DNA from: Gnetum montanum
Taxonomy: Eukaryota; Streptophyta; Gnetopsida; Gnetales; Gnetaceae
Reading direction: 5' to 3'
Assembly: GCA_015680685.1 (NCBI GenBank)
Contig: MNCI01000596.1
Span: 686,612 to 750,611 of the forward strand
DNA length: 64,000 bases
Part shown: positions 12,201-24,242 of the stretch, piece by piece
How positions within the stretch are numbered: position 1 is the stretch's first letter
Layout: every line of letters begins with the position of its first letter
Position numbers and translations under genes: made by a program
Notes under the pieces: model-generated
What the model was told of the DNA's origin: nothing
Databases searched by the model: none
Seen by the model: only the letters and a program-made list of their open reading frames with translations

Positions 12201-12991
12201 GCTTGATATGAATGGTGTGGGAAATGATGGTACTTGCACTAGTAATTCTTCTATAATGGGTATCTAGCAGGACATCCATTCACCATCTAACCACCCAAGC
12301 CTCACACTTTATGTAGGATTTAGAGTACTTGGTCGAATAAATTTTCAAATCTACCCCAAGTTGCTGTATAATGCCCATGCACACATTCTTAGCAGAGGAG
12401 AACTCTTGTAGGGCCATTTGAACCATGGCTAACACCCCCTCTCTATCATGAAGACTGTCTTCATTGATCAAAAATCTAGCAACCGATAAAATGTAATAAG
12501 CACCCCAAATGATACAAATAAAATAAAATAAAATATTTAATCATCCCAATAGAAATCACCTGCCAACATAGTAGACAGTTTCAGGTGAGTTTTGGAAGGT
12601 TGTGCCCATATGGTGATCAAAGAACAAAGTGTTGTATTTGTGGTAGCATTTGAACTCTAGCATTGCCCAAATTCAAGACAAGGGTCTTAAGCCTCTTGGG
12701 TGTTGACTTGAGTGCCCTACCCCTTCCCCCTTGGTAGATCCATCTGTCATGAATTTTAAGATGCCTTGGTTTGCTCTAGGCAACAATGTTTCAATCAAGA
12801 TGCCTGCTATTTTAGTAGACAAATGCGACCACATTATTAGGCTAAAGTGACAAAGTAGGAATTCTAATTGGAACAAAACTGCATGGTTCCCTACTCATGC
12901 ATGTGGTGTAGGGACATTGGGCATAGGGGAACTTATACACCACATAATTCCTATAAGCTCAACCACGATTAGGATTGGCTTTAGAATAACT
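9230..12991 (-). pseudogene. Element B antisense multi-exon gene (decayed)
   Basis: The minus strand carries the same gene as element A at 46574-50562. Recognisable exons are the HAD/FCP1-like exon at 12991-12560 (LKPILIVVELIG, YNTLFFDHH, TVYYVG), the next exon from 12475 to about 12213 (FLINEDSLHDREG), the middle-domain exon starting near 12147 (FSNLFDVPFDGLPM near 11800), an acidic EEEAPAIE-type repeat near 10800, PDKFSFM..DDMINCLKQIDP near 10350 and the coiled-coil exon around 10150-9570 (LLAQKNQDWKDYSTKVYEWG). The splice phase of the 12213/12147 intron is consistent; its donor is GC. Stops and a 147 bp duplication show it is dead. A first exon like that of A was not found. Confidence 0.75.
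11421..11714. repeat. 147 bp tandem duplication inside the antisense gene of B
   Basis: The sequence starting CCATTACATCCCTCATGATC at 11421 is repeated at 11568 with only a few changes (ctacacc versus ctacgcc, tttgactt versus tttaactt). The period of 147 bp equals 49 codons, so the duplication keeps the reading frame of the middle-domain exon. Element A has a single copy. Confidence 0.85.
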
Positions 12992-12999
12992 CTACATTT

Positions 13000-14637
13000 C
13001 ATAATAAAAATGTTAGTGCATAATAAGGGCAATTTTTGAAAAGAAATTTTTTTTTTGAATTTTTTTTTTCTAATTGTTGGTCACGCTCCTGTAGAGCATG
13101 ATAGTTTTGAGATGAAACTTTTTCTAAGTATTCGTCTCACCCTTATGGTGCCCTGTGTAGCGGAGCAATTGCTTCCTACATAGTGTAGCAACTATGGCAT
13201 CCTGCGTAGCATAGCGACTATATCTCGCATAGCATAATAATTATGCCTCACATGCAGCATAGCAATAGTACCCTATGTAATGTAGCATATTGTGTAGCGT
13301 AGCAAGCATCACACTCCCAGAGAGTGTAGTAATGCAAATAGGCAAACATTTCTAGCTTGCTAGTTACACTATCAGGGACAATGTAGCCTGAGGGTTGACA
13401 TGAGATACCTACAAAACCCTTACCCTATTCCATCATTTGGAACACATGAAGAAACCCATCATGCAACATGGAACACATAGTATCAAAAAACCTCCCCACA
13501 TGCATTTTGCTACATAGGATAGATGAAACCCCCATTCCATACCAAAGAATAAAATAAAATAAAACCCTTATTTTACTGTGATGAAACCCTTGCCATTATT
13601 GCGGCATATCAAAGAATAAAATAAAATAAAAGAGGGTGAAAAGTGTGCACCCACTGCACCTAGCCATGGTAGCCACAGCGTAATGGCCACGATGGCAGTA
13701 GCAGCCATGGCATTGTAGTTGCGAAAGCAATGGTAGCCAAGGTGCATCAGCCACATTGAAGGCAGCGGCAACAACGGTCCTCACTCAGGATGGATCATCC
13801 CCAAAACCCAAGATAAACAAAAAGGGAAAAATGAAAATGAAAAAATGACTAAAGTAGTATGACGACCTATCAGGCAGAAGGTGTCTCCTGATGCTTTGCA
13901 ATGCGTGATCTAAGGAGATGTCATAGGGTGTGCTCCTCTTCATCTACATTTGCAAGGCCTAGGTGTCTACGCTCACTTCTGCATGCCATTGTCTTGTTGT
14001 CAAGATTTGGTTTGTTGGTTGTTACACTCTATAAGTGCTATGCTCTCTTCTCTAAACTACGCTACATTTTGAAATGTTAGCTTTGACAGTGAAAATGATA
14101 GGTTTACCATGGGCAAACCCCTAGTTATACCCTTTAGGGTTACATAACATGTCACTTTTCCAGGATGTCCTGTGTCCCACATGTAATACAGGACATCTTG
14201 ATTCCATGCGTAATGTGGAACATCCCATGTCCCATGCAGTGTAATACATAGACTTCCTAAAAAATAACTGTTACATTTTAAGATTTTTTTATATTTTGCC
14301 TATCCAATGAACATTTAGTTCAACCCCCCACTCAAAACCTCTCAAGTTTAGCCTAAGGTTTACACTTTATGCACACCACCATCAGCTAAGACCTTAAACT
14401 AGCAATTTTAAAATTTTGTTGACACTTCATAGTGATGGTCTACTAAGACCTTAAACTGGCCACTTTGAAATTCTGTTCATATTGTGCACATAGTGACAGT
14501 TTGCTAAGGCCTTAAACTAGCAATTTTGAGATACTACATAGTTACTTTGCATGCATTTTGCTTCATGTTGCTTTATTAGGTAGGTACCACTTGATGTCTT
14601 TTGTTTTTTTGGCTATTTTGCAAGATCTCTTGGGAAA
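13000..14637. other. Spacer of element B between antisense gene and pol
   Basis: No gene is seen. From 13060 to 13350 there are many gtagcatagcga-type motifs, degenerate forms of the TACGC/GCGTA motifs of the A LTR. From about 13870 to 14260 the sequence is unique. From 14370 to 14530 there are three copies of the TTAAACTRGC motif. The pol ORF begins at 14638, 10-30 bp after TTTTGCAAG, a decayed form of the splice-acceptor-like TTTTGCAG found at this place in A. Confidence 0.6.
14370..14530 (+). repeat. Three TTAAACTRGC motifs upstream of pol (B)
   Basis: Three units of the form GCTAAGACCTTAAACTAGCA spaced about 65-75 bp lie just upstream of the pol ORF. The same unit occurs after pol at 18065-18350 and, in A, at 54490-54955. 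Confidence 0.75.
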
Positions 14638-17600
14638 ATGACCACACACAATGATCTTCATTTGCATTTAATCTTGACTGGACCCCATGGCAAACTCATG
14701 AGATGCATGAACATACAGCTGGTGGACTTTTAACTACCTCCTTGTGACACCAATGTAGCATCCTTAGAAACATCACTAGACTAGCCAGAACACCTAGTCC
14801 AAGCTTTAGATTTAGAAGACAGTGATGTAACTGAAGATCCACTTATAGAAATTCCTATAATAACATGTAAAGGTAAGGCAAGAACTTTAAAGCTTAGCTC
14901 TTTACTAGAGTCACAAATCTAGCAAAATATCTCTAGAGTCCTCAATGACAATGTCAAAGTGTTTGCATGGTCTTATGAAGATATGCTAGGCTTAGGCCCA
15001 TGCATAATACAACAAAAAATTATCTTAGATCCATGTGTCAAGGCATTTAAACAAAAAGCTTACAAAATTAAGCTAAAAATTACATTATCCATATGTAATT
15101 AAATTACTAAACTCTACCAAGCTGGGTTCATTCGCATAGTCGATTATGCAAATTGGGTATCAAATATCATGGTTGTTCCTAAGAAAATTGAGGGTATATT
15201 CATCTGCATGGACTTCCAAGATTTAAACAAGGCAACCATCAAGGATGATTTCCCATTACTGAGTATCGACCAACTTGTCAATACTACTGTTGGCCATGCC
15301 TTGTTATCCTTTATGGATGGGTTGTTGAGGTACAACCAAATCCGTATAAACCTAGAACATCAACTTGCTACTACCTTCATGACCCCTTGGGGAACGTTTT
15401 GTTATACGATGATTCCCTTTATGCTAAAAAATTATTGGAGTAACATACCAATGTGTGATGAATTACATGTTTATCAATTATCTTTTAGAATGGCTAAATG
15501 ACTACGTGGACGATATAGCAGTCAAATCCAAGAAATCTCTTGATGATGCAAATGACCTGAACCTAGTCCTTCAACATTGTCATAGGCATGAACTTCGTAT
15601 TAATCCCAAAAAGTATCTTTGGCATGAAAACTAGGTGCATGTTAGGCTTTGTAGTATCAGAAATAGGAATATGCGTAGACCTGAACAAAGTTAAAGCTAT
15701 TATCAACTCAGCACCAACCGCAAACCTTAAAGAGCTACACGGATTGCAAGGTAGGGTACAGTTCATAAGAAGTTTTATCACAAGATTGATTGATAAGTTG
15801 CACCTAATGCAACACCTACTCAAAAAAGGAGCCTACTTTGAGTGGACAAAACAATGCCAAGAGGCATTCGATAACTTGAAAAAGGAGCTTGTTCATCTCC
15901 GTACCATTTATCGTCCACAAAGAGATAAGCCTTTCTACATTTATCTTGCAACTTCAAATACATCCATTGCTACCTTGCTTTGTCAAAAGAGAGACGATGG
16001 CTCTGAAATTCCTATTTATTACCTAAGTCATGCGTTGATAGCCTACAAGGCAAAATACAATGATGTAGAGAAAAATTATCTTACCTTAGTGTTTGCACTC
16101 AAAAAATGGAGACACTACCTATTTCATAGCTAGGTCAACATCATTTGCAAGAGTAATATACTTAGGGCCATTACAAAAAACATAGATGAAAGTAGCATAA
16201 TAGCCAAATGGAAAGTAATAACCATAAAATTTGACCTACATTATGTAGCACAATCATCCATAAAGGATCATGCAATAGCCATGCAACTTATGGCTTCACC
16301 TACGGATGACCAGGCAATAATAGATTCCAAGTTCCCAGATGAACATGTTACCAATATATGCCCAGTACCTATAGACTTAGAGGCCATTTTACAGTTTGAT
16401 GGTGCTTTTACCACACAAGGTGGCAATGCTGCTGCTATTATTACATTTCCCTTTGGAGAGATTTGGCCTTTCGTGTACCACTTTGCATTTCTTTGAGCAA
16501 ATAATGTAGTAGAATATGAGGGTCTCCTTAGGGGCATTCTAGTAGCTCAGGAGTTAGGGATTCAAAATATAGAAATCTGAGACAATTCACAGTTAGTCAT
16601 CAACCAAGTCATAGAGGTCTACGCTTGTAAAGCATAACACTTGTAGCCTTACTATGATTTGACAAAATACTTACTAAAACAATTTGCAACCTTAGATGTT
16701 CAACACATTCCCTACAATGAACTTCAATAGTGGAGTGCACCAACCCTAACATTCACATCACAAGTATCATGTTTGTAAGTGCAGCCCACACTCAAGAATG
16801 GTATGATGATATCAAAACATACCTTCAACATGGCAAATTTCCACAAAACCTAACATTTGCCCAAAAAGATGTAGTGAGAAAACCAACACAGTTGTACGTC
16901 CTCATAGGTGACAATGCTTTATGTCATAGCTCTTATGATGGGATACTACTAACTTGCATTAGGGGCAATGAAGAACAAAGAATCATTGATCAAATCCATG
17001 AGGGACTATGTGGAGGGCATTTAGCTCCCTGGGCAATGGTGGCAAAAATTAGACGTCTAGGCTACTACTGCCCTTATATGGAATGCGATTGTGTTTCCAA
17101 GGTCAGAACATGTGATGTATGCTAACGACATGGGAATCTAATACATGTATCACCTACCAAGTTGCACACTACACAAATCACGTGGCCCTTTCAATGTTGG
17201 GAATTAGATATCATGGGGCCCATAACACCTAAGTTTTCCACAGGACATAGCTTTATTATTACCACAACTGAGCATTTTATGAAGTTCGTAGAAGCTATTT
17301 CGCTTAGGAAGACTACATCTTAACAGGTTTGCAAATTCATCTTGGACAATATAGTGACTTGATTTGGCTTCCCTATGACTATTGTTATAGAAAAATGGCC
17401 ACAATTTAGTAGTGTAGAAACTAAAGCTTTCTGTGAAAACCTTAGCATTAAGCATTTTTTCTTGTCACCGTACCATCCTCAAGTAAATGGGCTAGTGGAA
17501 GCCACTAATAAGGCCATTGTCAACCTTCTAAAAAAGATTCTTAGCAACAACAAGTGATGATGGCATGAGGAACTCATCTACGCACTTTGGGCCTATCACC

Positions 17601-18041
17601 CAATGTGCAAAATTTCAATAGGTAAGATACCATATAGTCTTGTATATGGTTCTGAAGTGGTGTTACCTCTTGAATTACAGGTCCTGTCACTCCAAATGAT
17701 CCTCTCAAACTTTATGGATAAGGCTAAGAACTTACGAGTCAAGAATCATTGATCTTGACTCTATGGAGGAAGAGCACATCCAAATGCTTAATCACATCGA
17801 GTGGTATCAAGATAAATAATGGCAAAAGCATCATCATAATCAGCACAAGCACCCAATCAAAAAGGGGGATCTAGCTCTCAAAGTTGTTCATGAACTCGTG
17901 AACAAGTTCGCAACCAACTGGGAAGGTCCTTTGTTGGTCATGAAAGCTTATGAAAATGGGGTATTCAAGCTTGTTAACTTAAACAACAACAAGTTTGCTA
18001 ATCTTGTCAACCACCTGTACCTAAAATCATATTACACCTAA
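14638..18041 (+). pseudogene. Element B pol: reverse transcriptase, two RNases H, integrase (decayed)
   Basis: The ORF starts ATG at 14638 and ends TAA at 18039-18041. Reverse transcriptase is visible at 15120-15900 (VPKKIEGIFICMDFQDLNKAT; NDYVDDIAVKSK near 15505 after a frameshift), then the degenerate gypsy RNase H at 15930-16130 (FYIYLATSNTSIATLLCQ), the archaeal-type RNase H at 16380-16740 (QFDGAFTTQGGNAAA, VEYEGLLRG) and integrase at 16770-18000 (HEGLCGGHLAP zinc motif near 17000, LVEATNKAI near 17495 with its glutamate kept). Frameshifts near 15440 and 15610 and several stops make it non-functional. Confidence 0.9.
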
Positions 18042-18064
18042 CATGCAATATCATGCCAATAATA

Positions 18065-18350
18065 AAGCAAGGTAAGCAGATCATCTGCTATGACATTAAA
18101 CTAGCATAGAGCATCTACTATGATGATAGACTAGCATAAAAAATCTACTATGATGATAAACTAGCACAGAACATTTGCTACGATGTTAAATTGGCACAAA
18201 ATGTCCTTGGGCCATGACATGAAACTGGCACCCATAGCATGGTCTGCTATAACTAGCCATCCATCATCCGCTACGATGTTAAACTAGCACAGTGGTCTGC
18301 TAGGACCTTAAACTAGCATAGCCAGTGGTCTACTAAGACCTAAAACTAGG
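18065..18350 (+). repeat. TTAAACTRGC repeat block downstream of pol (B)
   Basis: Roughly nine imperfect ~28-35 bp units such as CATCTGCTATGATG plus TTAAACTAGC follow the pol stop within 30 bp. The corresponding block in A retains more CG, for example CGCTACGACG plus TAAAACTGGC. Confidence 0.85.
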
Positions 18351-19863
18351 TTCACAATCTAGCATCTATGGTTCAGCCTACAAGGTCTTGCAAACAAGCA
18401 AGTGACAATACTTCCAATCTATCGTTGCCTACCCACACCTCCTAGGTAAGATGGGGTGAGGTGTTGCAATTCTAAAATGAAGTTCACATCACGAAGGAAA
18501 AACCCTATAGGACATTTGCAATTTCACCATTCCTGGCATCTTGCTGATCTTTTAGAGATGCCGTTGGACATCTTGTTGACATTCTAGAGCTATCGACACC
18601 ATCACCAATCATCCTGGTCATAGCTCTCTTTATCAGCACCTCTTGCTGGAGCCCCAGCAATATTGTGGCCCAGCCACAACATTTCTATCCTCTAGCCTCA
18701 TCATTGTTAGAGTCTAGAAGAGCATTCATTAGCTTGGCTTCCCACCTTGCTGCTGAATTTTCTAGCTCCCACCTTTGGTGAGGATTCCTGAGCACCTACA
18801 TCAACATTGCTCCTAGCCTCTTGAGTGCTTGCTTCTAGTGTAGCTGCTAGAGTTTTCTAGCCTACCACCACGAATGCTTGCATTGGCCTTCCTGCTTTGA
18901 ACATTGCATGCACCAGACATAGCACTTGTAGCCCTCACAATATCCTGGGTAGGGAGTCTTTTGCCCTCACTTTACAGGGTGGTTACTTTTTCTGGTTTTC
19001 TCTATGTTACATTTGCAGGGTAAAGCTTTGATGGTGTCATTCAGGAATGCATTTCACCATGATAGGAAGACATTGCATTGTTCCAATGTACCTGCTTCAA
19101 CTAGCCTAGCTACTTAAGAGTGCATACCCCAATATCCCCTCAACTAACCTAACCCCTACCACCTACTATAGCAATTTCCAACATTCCTTGTAAGCTTTCC
19201 CAATGCACATGAAACCCTTTCCTGCACTTAACTGCTAAACCCATGATGGAGGTAATGTAACTCATCCCATGGGAAGCATTTGTAGGCCAATCAAAGTCCC
19301 ACATGAATGTAACACAACTCATCCTAGGGAGGAAACACCTATCCTATAGCAACGATATGGCTGCCTTCAAGTGGATATGGGTATGCAATTCACCCACAAT
19401 AAAGAAAAAAATAGTAAAAAAAAGAAGAAACCAAAAAAAGGGGAAATGAAACAAGACAAGTGCCTAAGTCAGACGGCACAATTGCTACTTTGGAAATGTC
19501 TTAGCCATGGATTGACAATCTCTAAGCACTCTGATGAGAGGTTGAAATCCAAAGGGAAAGACATCTATGCATGTTGAATCCCTCATAAGCACTCTGATGA
19601 GGGATCATGCTATAAAAACATGTCATTGTGGCATTACATCTCATAGGTACCCATTCCATCCAAACTATCCCTTGTCCCCCTGACCCATTCTCCCTAAACC
19701 TATCCCGTAGTCCCTTCCATACTTCCATACTTCATCTTCTTGGCACTCTCAAGCATAGCAAAGCATCGTTTAAGTAGGCATTGATGGATGGTGTTGGTGT
19801 CCTATTCATCATGATGTTTTGTATTCTTTGTTGATGTCTCTCAGGCCAATCCTCTAGACATTA
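18351..19863. other. 3' untranslated spacer of element B
   Basis: There is no gene. The stretch is collinear in place with 54956-56146 of A and ends with a TTTTGTATTCTTTGTTGATG segment just before the polypurine tract that is also present in A (56098-56120) and, inverted, in D (58180-58200). Short open frames here are chance. Confidence 0.6.
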
Positions 19864-19878
19864 ACAAAGAGGGGCCAG
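19864..19878 (+). promoter_or_regulatory. Polypurine tract of element B
   Basis: The purine-rich ACAAAGAGGGGCCAG immediately precedes the 3' LTR start TGAAACAC, where plus-strand priming would occur. Element A has AAAGAGGGGCCA at the same place. Confidence 0.8.
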
Positions 19879-21932
19879 TGAAACACTACTAATTTTGGGC
19901 TCCTACAACTCAATAGCAAATTTGTCTAAGTGTCAAAGCTTGGACAAAATTTTTTCTAAGTTTGATGTTACGATGTGTAGCATAGATAGCGTGGCACCCT
20001 AGAAGTCCTAACATTTGCAAAATTTTTTCTAAGTCTACCTGCTATGCTCCCTAGCACAGTCAGTGTAGCACCCATTCCCAAGGCCAGTTTGCACAAATCT
20101 CAAGCTGAAAGTGGTCAAAAGGGCACTAAGGATGGACTCAACAATTTTGCAAATTTTCTATCTTCTAGGCTATCAAGCTTGCTATGCTTTCTAGCTTGCC
20201 TATCTTGACACATGTCCTGGTTTCTGGTCCACTAAGGTGCTAGGATAGGAGTTGTCAAAGATGATTAGGATGGATGAAAAAATTTGGCAAATTTTCTATC
20301 TTTTTGGCTTGTTATGCTTTGCTACATTGCATAGCGTAGCATAGGTTTTGGAACCCAAATTTTCCTAAGTGTTGGAATAGACATGAAAGGTGCATTTGGT
20401 AATTTTTTGACTTTCGAGGTTGCCTATCTTGCTTCATCCTCAGAGTGTGATCAGCGTCCCATGAAAAAAACATTGTAACTTTTGTCAAAATTCATCCAAA
20501 ATTGGTGCTATGCTTTGCTACACTGCATAGCATAGACAGCGTAGCAGAGGTTCCAAAATCAGAAATTTTCTATGTATAGAATGAGGAGGTATCAGGCCAT
20601 CTTGAAATGAAAGATGCACTTTCTAGTTGTTGGAGTTTCCTATTTTCCCACATCCTAGAGTGGCATTTTCAATTTTGACAAGATTCATTGGAAAATAGGT
20701 GATACGCCTTGCTACGTTGTGCAGTGTAGATAGTGTAGCAAGCCAAAACCACAAAATTTTTCTAAGTATTCATGCTACGCTTCATCATGCTAGGCAACGT
20801 AGATAGTGTAACACTTGGAAAATGCCTCCAAATGCCTCCAAAAGCTTCTAGAACTCAGCATCAACCTGCACCTCTCAAGTAGCCAAGATCAACAGTTTGC
20901 TTTATTTTTGCACCCCCTGTTGATCCCCAAAATTGTTCCTATGGTTGACCCTACTTGGAAGAGGAGGGAAGATGTAGTCCCAGAGCATAGGCTCCAAGTT
21001 GCATGTGTTTTGGGCATTTTTTTAGGTACATGAAAATGCTTCAGATTTTGGCACATGCAGTTTGGACAATATGGCTATAATTTGGTAGATTTTTAGTCCC
21101 TGTCCATGTCCTGTAGAGTGTAGCACCATTAAGCCTAATACTTTGAGTGTAGCACGTTAGCGTGACACATTCACATTCATGCTAGGCAAGACCCAAGACA
21201 CGTGGTGTCTAATCCACATCTCTCCTCAACCTTGGCTCTATAAATATCCTAGTAATTGGCTCTCTAAGGGTTGGCTTTTGTTGTTGGCTTTGGTAGAAGA
21301 TTGGCAAACAAAACATTGATGAGCGGAAAATCTTAGCATTAGAGCACTCCTCAACACCTGTTTCACTCCCGCACTTGACTGTGACACTTACACCCTACAC
21401 CTGCACAGCGTAGCAACTATTAGTTTGACGAGCTACATCTTCTCTAGATTTGTTAGCACCATGTCCATAGCGTCCTAGGGACTGTTACCATATTGCCTCG
21501 TTGCCCCACTATGCCTACCTGACATTGCATACTAGTTGTACACATCATTTAAGCAAAATTCATGTTCCCCAATCTTGGGATGGTGCATTTCCTCACCTAA
21601 ACTCTCATTTCATTTTTCTACAGCACATATTTTAAATTATTAGTGCATTTTTTTATTTCTATTGTTAATTTGCATTAAGGTATGCATGTTGATACACTTT
21701 CACTATTATGCATGTTACGATCTTTGCTTGTTCTGACTCCCACACATGATGCTCCAACAAAGCCATTTACAAATGGCTATTAGACACCACATAAGTCCTT
21801 GTCTAATTGACTAGAGCATTCAAGGCACTCCATTTCCATTTTCTCTAGCACGTCCCTCCCACGGACTCGAGGTTAGGCTGTACATTTGACAACCTCTTGG
21901 TGTTCTAGCCATCGATGTTTTCAGATGCTACA
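19879..21932 (+). repeat. 3' LTR of element B (2054 bp)
   Basis: It begins TGAAACACTACTAATTTTGG and ends GATGCTACA, collinear with 2172-4220 and close in length (2054 versus 2049). The TATA box is at 21239-21246. Beyond it, element C resumes on the minus strand. Confidence 0.93.
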
Positions 21933-22423
21933 ATTTCATCATAAATGAATAGGGCTAAATCTAGTCTAATCTTATGAACTCTTTTCTTAACTAGCTTGTT
22001 ACTAGGACTTAGTATGATGTTATGTTGCACTAGGCATGGGTCAAGATCTACCATATCTTCATATGATGAAGCAAAGACCTTATTATTATCCTAGAGGATC
22101 ATGGTGATGTCTTGAGCTTGTTGAGGTTCTAGTGAGGAACTTAGTTTTAGGGTTTTCTCCTCACCACTGTGTGTCTTAATAGGAATCTTGACTAAAGACT
22201 CCTTGGTAATGTTGCCAACCTCAAGGTTAAGGGTTTTAACTAGGTTTTTAGGCCACTCTATAGGCTTCTCTATTAAAGCTATATGGTCAATTAGAATCTT
22301 AGCATTAAGGTCTTGGTAATTAGGGTCATTACATAATTCAAAATTACCATGAGATCTAGTTAGACTCAAAGGCACACTAAATTGCTCTTAGATGTCCATA
22401 GTCCAATCCTACATATCAACCAT
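21933..22423 (-). pseudogene. Element C pol, N-terminal part
   Basis: The minus strand from an ATG at 22423 matches the N-terminal pol region of D (start 62654) and more distantly A: PIEWPKNLVKTLNLEVGNI, then THSGEEKTLKLSSSLEPQQ (A has THKGEAKTLKVSSLL), then SYEDM and DPCLVQHN. It breaks at 21933, and the reading resumes at 2171, across element B. This is the region between the protease interval and reverse transcriptase proper. Confidence 0.85.
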
Positions 22424-23161
22424 AAGTACATTAAGTGACACCTATGTGATAAAGCGAACAAATAATGCCAAAATAAAACAAAATAGTTTAGCAATAGCCA
22501 ACATACATTAAAATAAGGGCCATGAAAGGTTTAAACAAAGCCACTTAAAGGTTACCAAAGATAGGTGAATATAAATAGGATGAAATAGAGGCTAAATAAG
22601 GTCAAATAATGGTAGAATGAAGTTATACGAAGGCTAAATGATGGTAGAACTTCATCCAATGATATCAATTAAGGTTAAAGAATAGGTGATAGAGGCTATA
22701 AAAGGGAAATTAAGGTAGGTAGGGCACACTAAAGGCCAGATATCATGAAATGTGACTAAATAAAGATCAAATGATGCTCATATGAGGCCAAATGATGATT
22801 TAACCATGCTCAAGCACCCCTAAAAGATCTCATACAAGGCTAAAACATAGTCAACAATGGTCATAAAAGATAGAATAAAGAAGATAGGTTAGACCCAAGG
22901 CCCACTAACCTAGAGTAAACCTAAATGATAGCCAAATAATGACTAATGATATCAAATGAGGCTCAAATGATGGTCAAATCCCATTAGATGATGCTTTAAA
23001 GGGTAAAACAAGGGCACAATGATGTCCAATGGGGTAAGTTATTATCAAACCCAATTTTCCAAGGTTGAATGATGCAAAATGAATAAAACATTGATGGGGT
23101 ATGGTCAAATCATTTGAAAATGATAAACATGAAGCCAAATGACATCAAATGATAGGGAAAC
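22424..23161. other. Spacer of element C, left of element E
   Basis: There is no gene. AT-rich sequence with many gaTGGTCAAAT/AAATGATG-type words is homologous to 62655-63145 in element D. It ends at the insertion of E, whose left flank is gaaac (23157-23161). Confidence 0.7.
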
Positions 23162-24095
23162 TGATGAAGTATCAAAAGTCAATGCATTGACTGGGTCGCG
23201 TATACGTGGCCGCGTTGACATGGGCTCGTCGACATAGCCATCCTACGTTGATGTGGGCCCATTGATGTAGCCATCCTACTTCGACGTGGCCCCATTTACG
23301 CAGCCCCCTTTCCCAGATCTATAAATATGAGGGCCTTCCGCCTCATTTGGACATCTTTTGAGTAGTGATAGCGAAGCTCTTGCAGTTTGCTCCCACAAGA
23401 GATAGAATATTTTCCAAGTGCTCGTAGCAGGTGTATGAAAAGTGATCAGATCTTTATTCAAGCATTGATGTATCTAAGACCATTGGTGTGATGACAATAA
23501 AGATGAACTGTTTATGCAATCCTTGTAGCATTTGGACTTAGTTGTTTCATGCATTTAATAGTTTAAAATGTTTATGCTTTATTAGTTACTTGCTGATTAT
23601 TAATGTTTTCATTATTGTAATTTCAATTGTTATTGCTCATTCATAGTTCGTTATAGACATAAGTACGAACATCTCGATTGTAATCCAAAAACTTGGTAAA
23701 CCCAGCGACGCTTAATGTCTGGTAACCCAGTAGTGTTAGGAAATGCTCAGAACGTGCTCGGAAGATGGGACCAGATACTTATGCTAGGAGTAGTTAGAAC
23801 ATAAACTAGGATAATTAGACATTAGATAATAGTTTATCCTTTACTTTCAATACCATAATTAGTCACCAAAAATATAATTAAAAAGATATAAAAATCATTA
23901 GCCTTAGTCTCCCTTAACCAACGTAATAGAACCTCACAAGTGAGATTAGGATGACAACGATCATTCCAACCCAAGGTTTCACAGGTTAGAAGTCTGGTGT
24001 ATATTAAGTGCTTACAGTTTGCAAATTTCAACTGAGTCGTGCGTGAACGCTCGTGATTTGTATGGTTGGGCATAGGGATACCTAGCCGCTCATCA
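23162..24095 (+). repeat. 5' LTR of element E (934 bp)
   Basis: It is collinear with 35571-36558. The start holds GC-rich direct repeats of the form GACGTAGCCATCCTACGT, two here and one in the 3' LTR. The TATA box is at 23320-23327 (TATAAATA). Confidence 0.9.
23320..23327 (+). promoter_or_regulatory. TATA box of E 5' LTR
   Basis: TATAAATA in the context AGATCTATAAATATGAGGGC is conserved in the 3' LTR at 35710-35717. That LTR shows it a second time at 35761 because of an assembly duplication. Confidence 0.65.
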
Positions 24096-24096
24096 T

Positions 24097-24114
24097 TGGT
24101 GCCTATGCTGGGGA
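24097..24114 (+). promoter_or_regulatory. Primer-binding site of element E (tRNA-Asp-like)
   Basis: TGGTGCCTATGCTGGGGA starts two bases after the LTR. It differs at four of 18 positions from the complement of plant tRNA-Asp, three of them C-to-T changes or neighbours of one. Athila elements are known to use tRNA-Asp. Confidence 0.65.
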
Positions 24115-24242
24115 CTGTTAGTCTTACATGCATCATCTGACTTTAGTGAAATTATCATTTAAGTCATTGGATTGGACCCAGGATAGAAATATCTCTGCAC
24201 ACTAGGTGAATTTTAGTTAAGTAATTGAGGTACATCGATAAT

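Larger units (their letters stand above)
2172..21932 (+). mobile_element. Element B: 19.8 kb Tat-type Ty3/gypsy retrotransposon
   Basis: Both LTRs start TGAAACAC and end GATGCTACA. The order is LTR, tRNA-Asn primer site, gag, protease, repeat block, antisense gene, spacer, pol (reverse transcriptase, two RNases H, integrase), repeat block, polypurine tract, LTR. It is inserted in the reverse transcriptase of element C. The flanks attca (2167-2171) and atttc (21933-21937) are an imperfect 5 bp target duplication. It is a diverged cousin of element A and is more decayed, with many stops, frameshifts and few CG dinucleotides. Confidence 0.93.

Noticed and set aside
2172-21932. Endogenous plant virus insertion
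   Set aside because: Paired LTRs, primer sites, polypurine tracts and target duplications identify retrotransposons; no movement or coat protein was seen.
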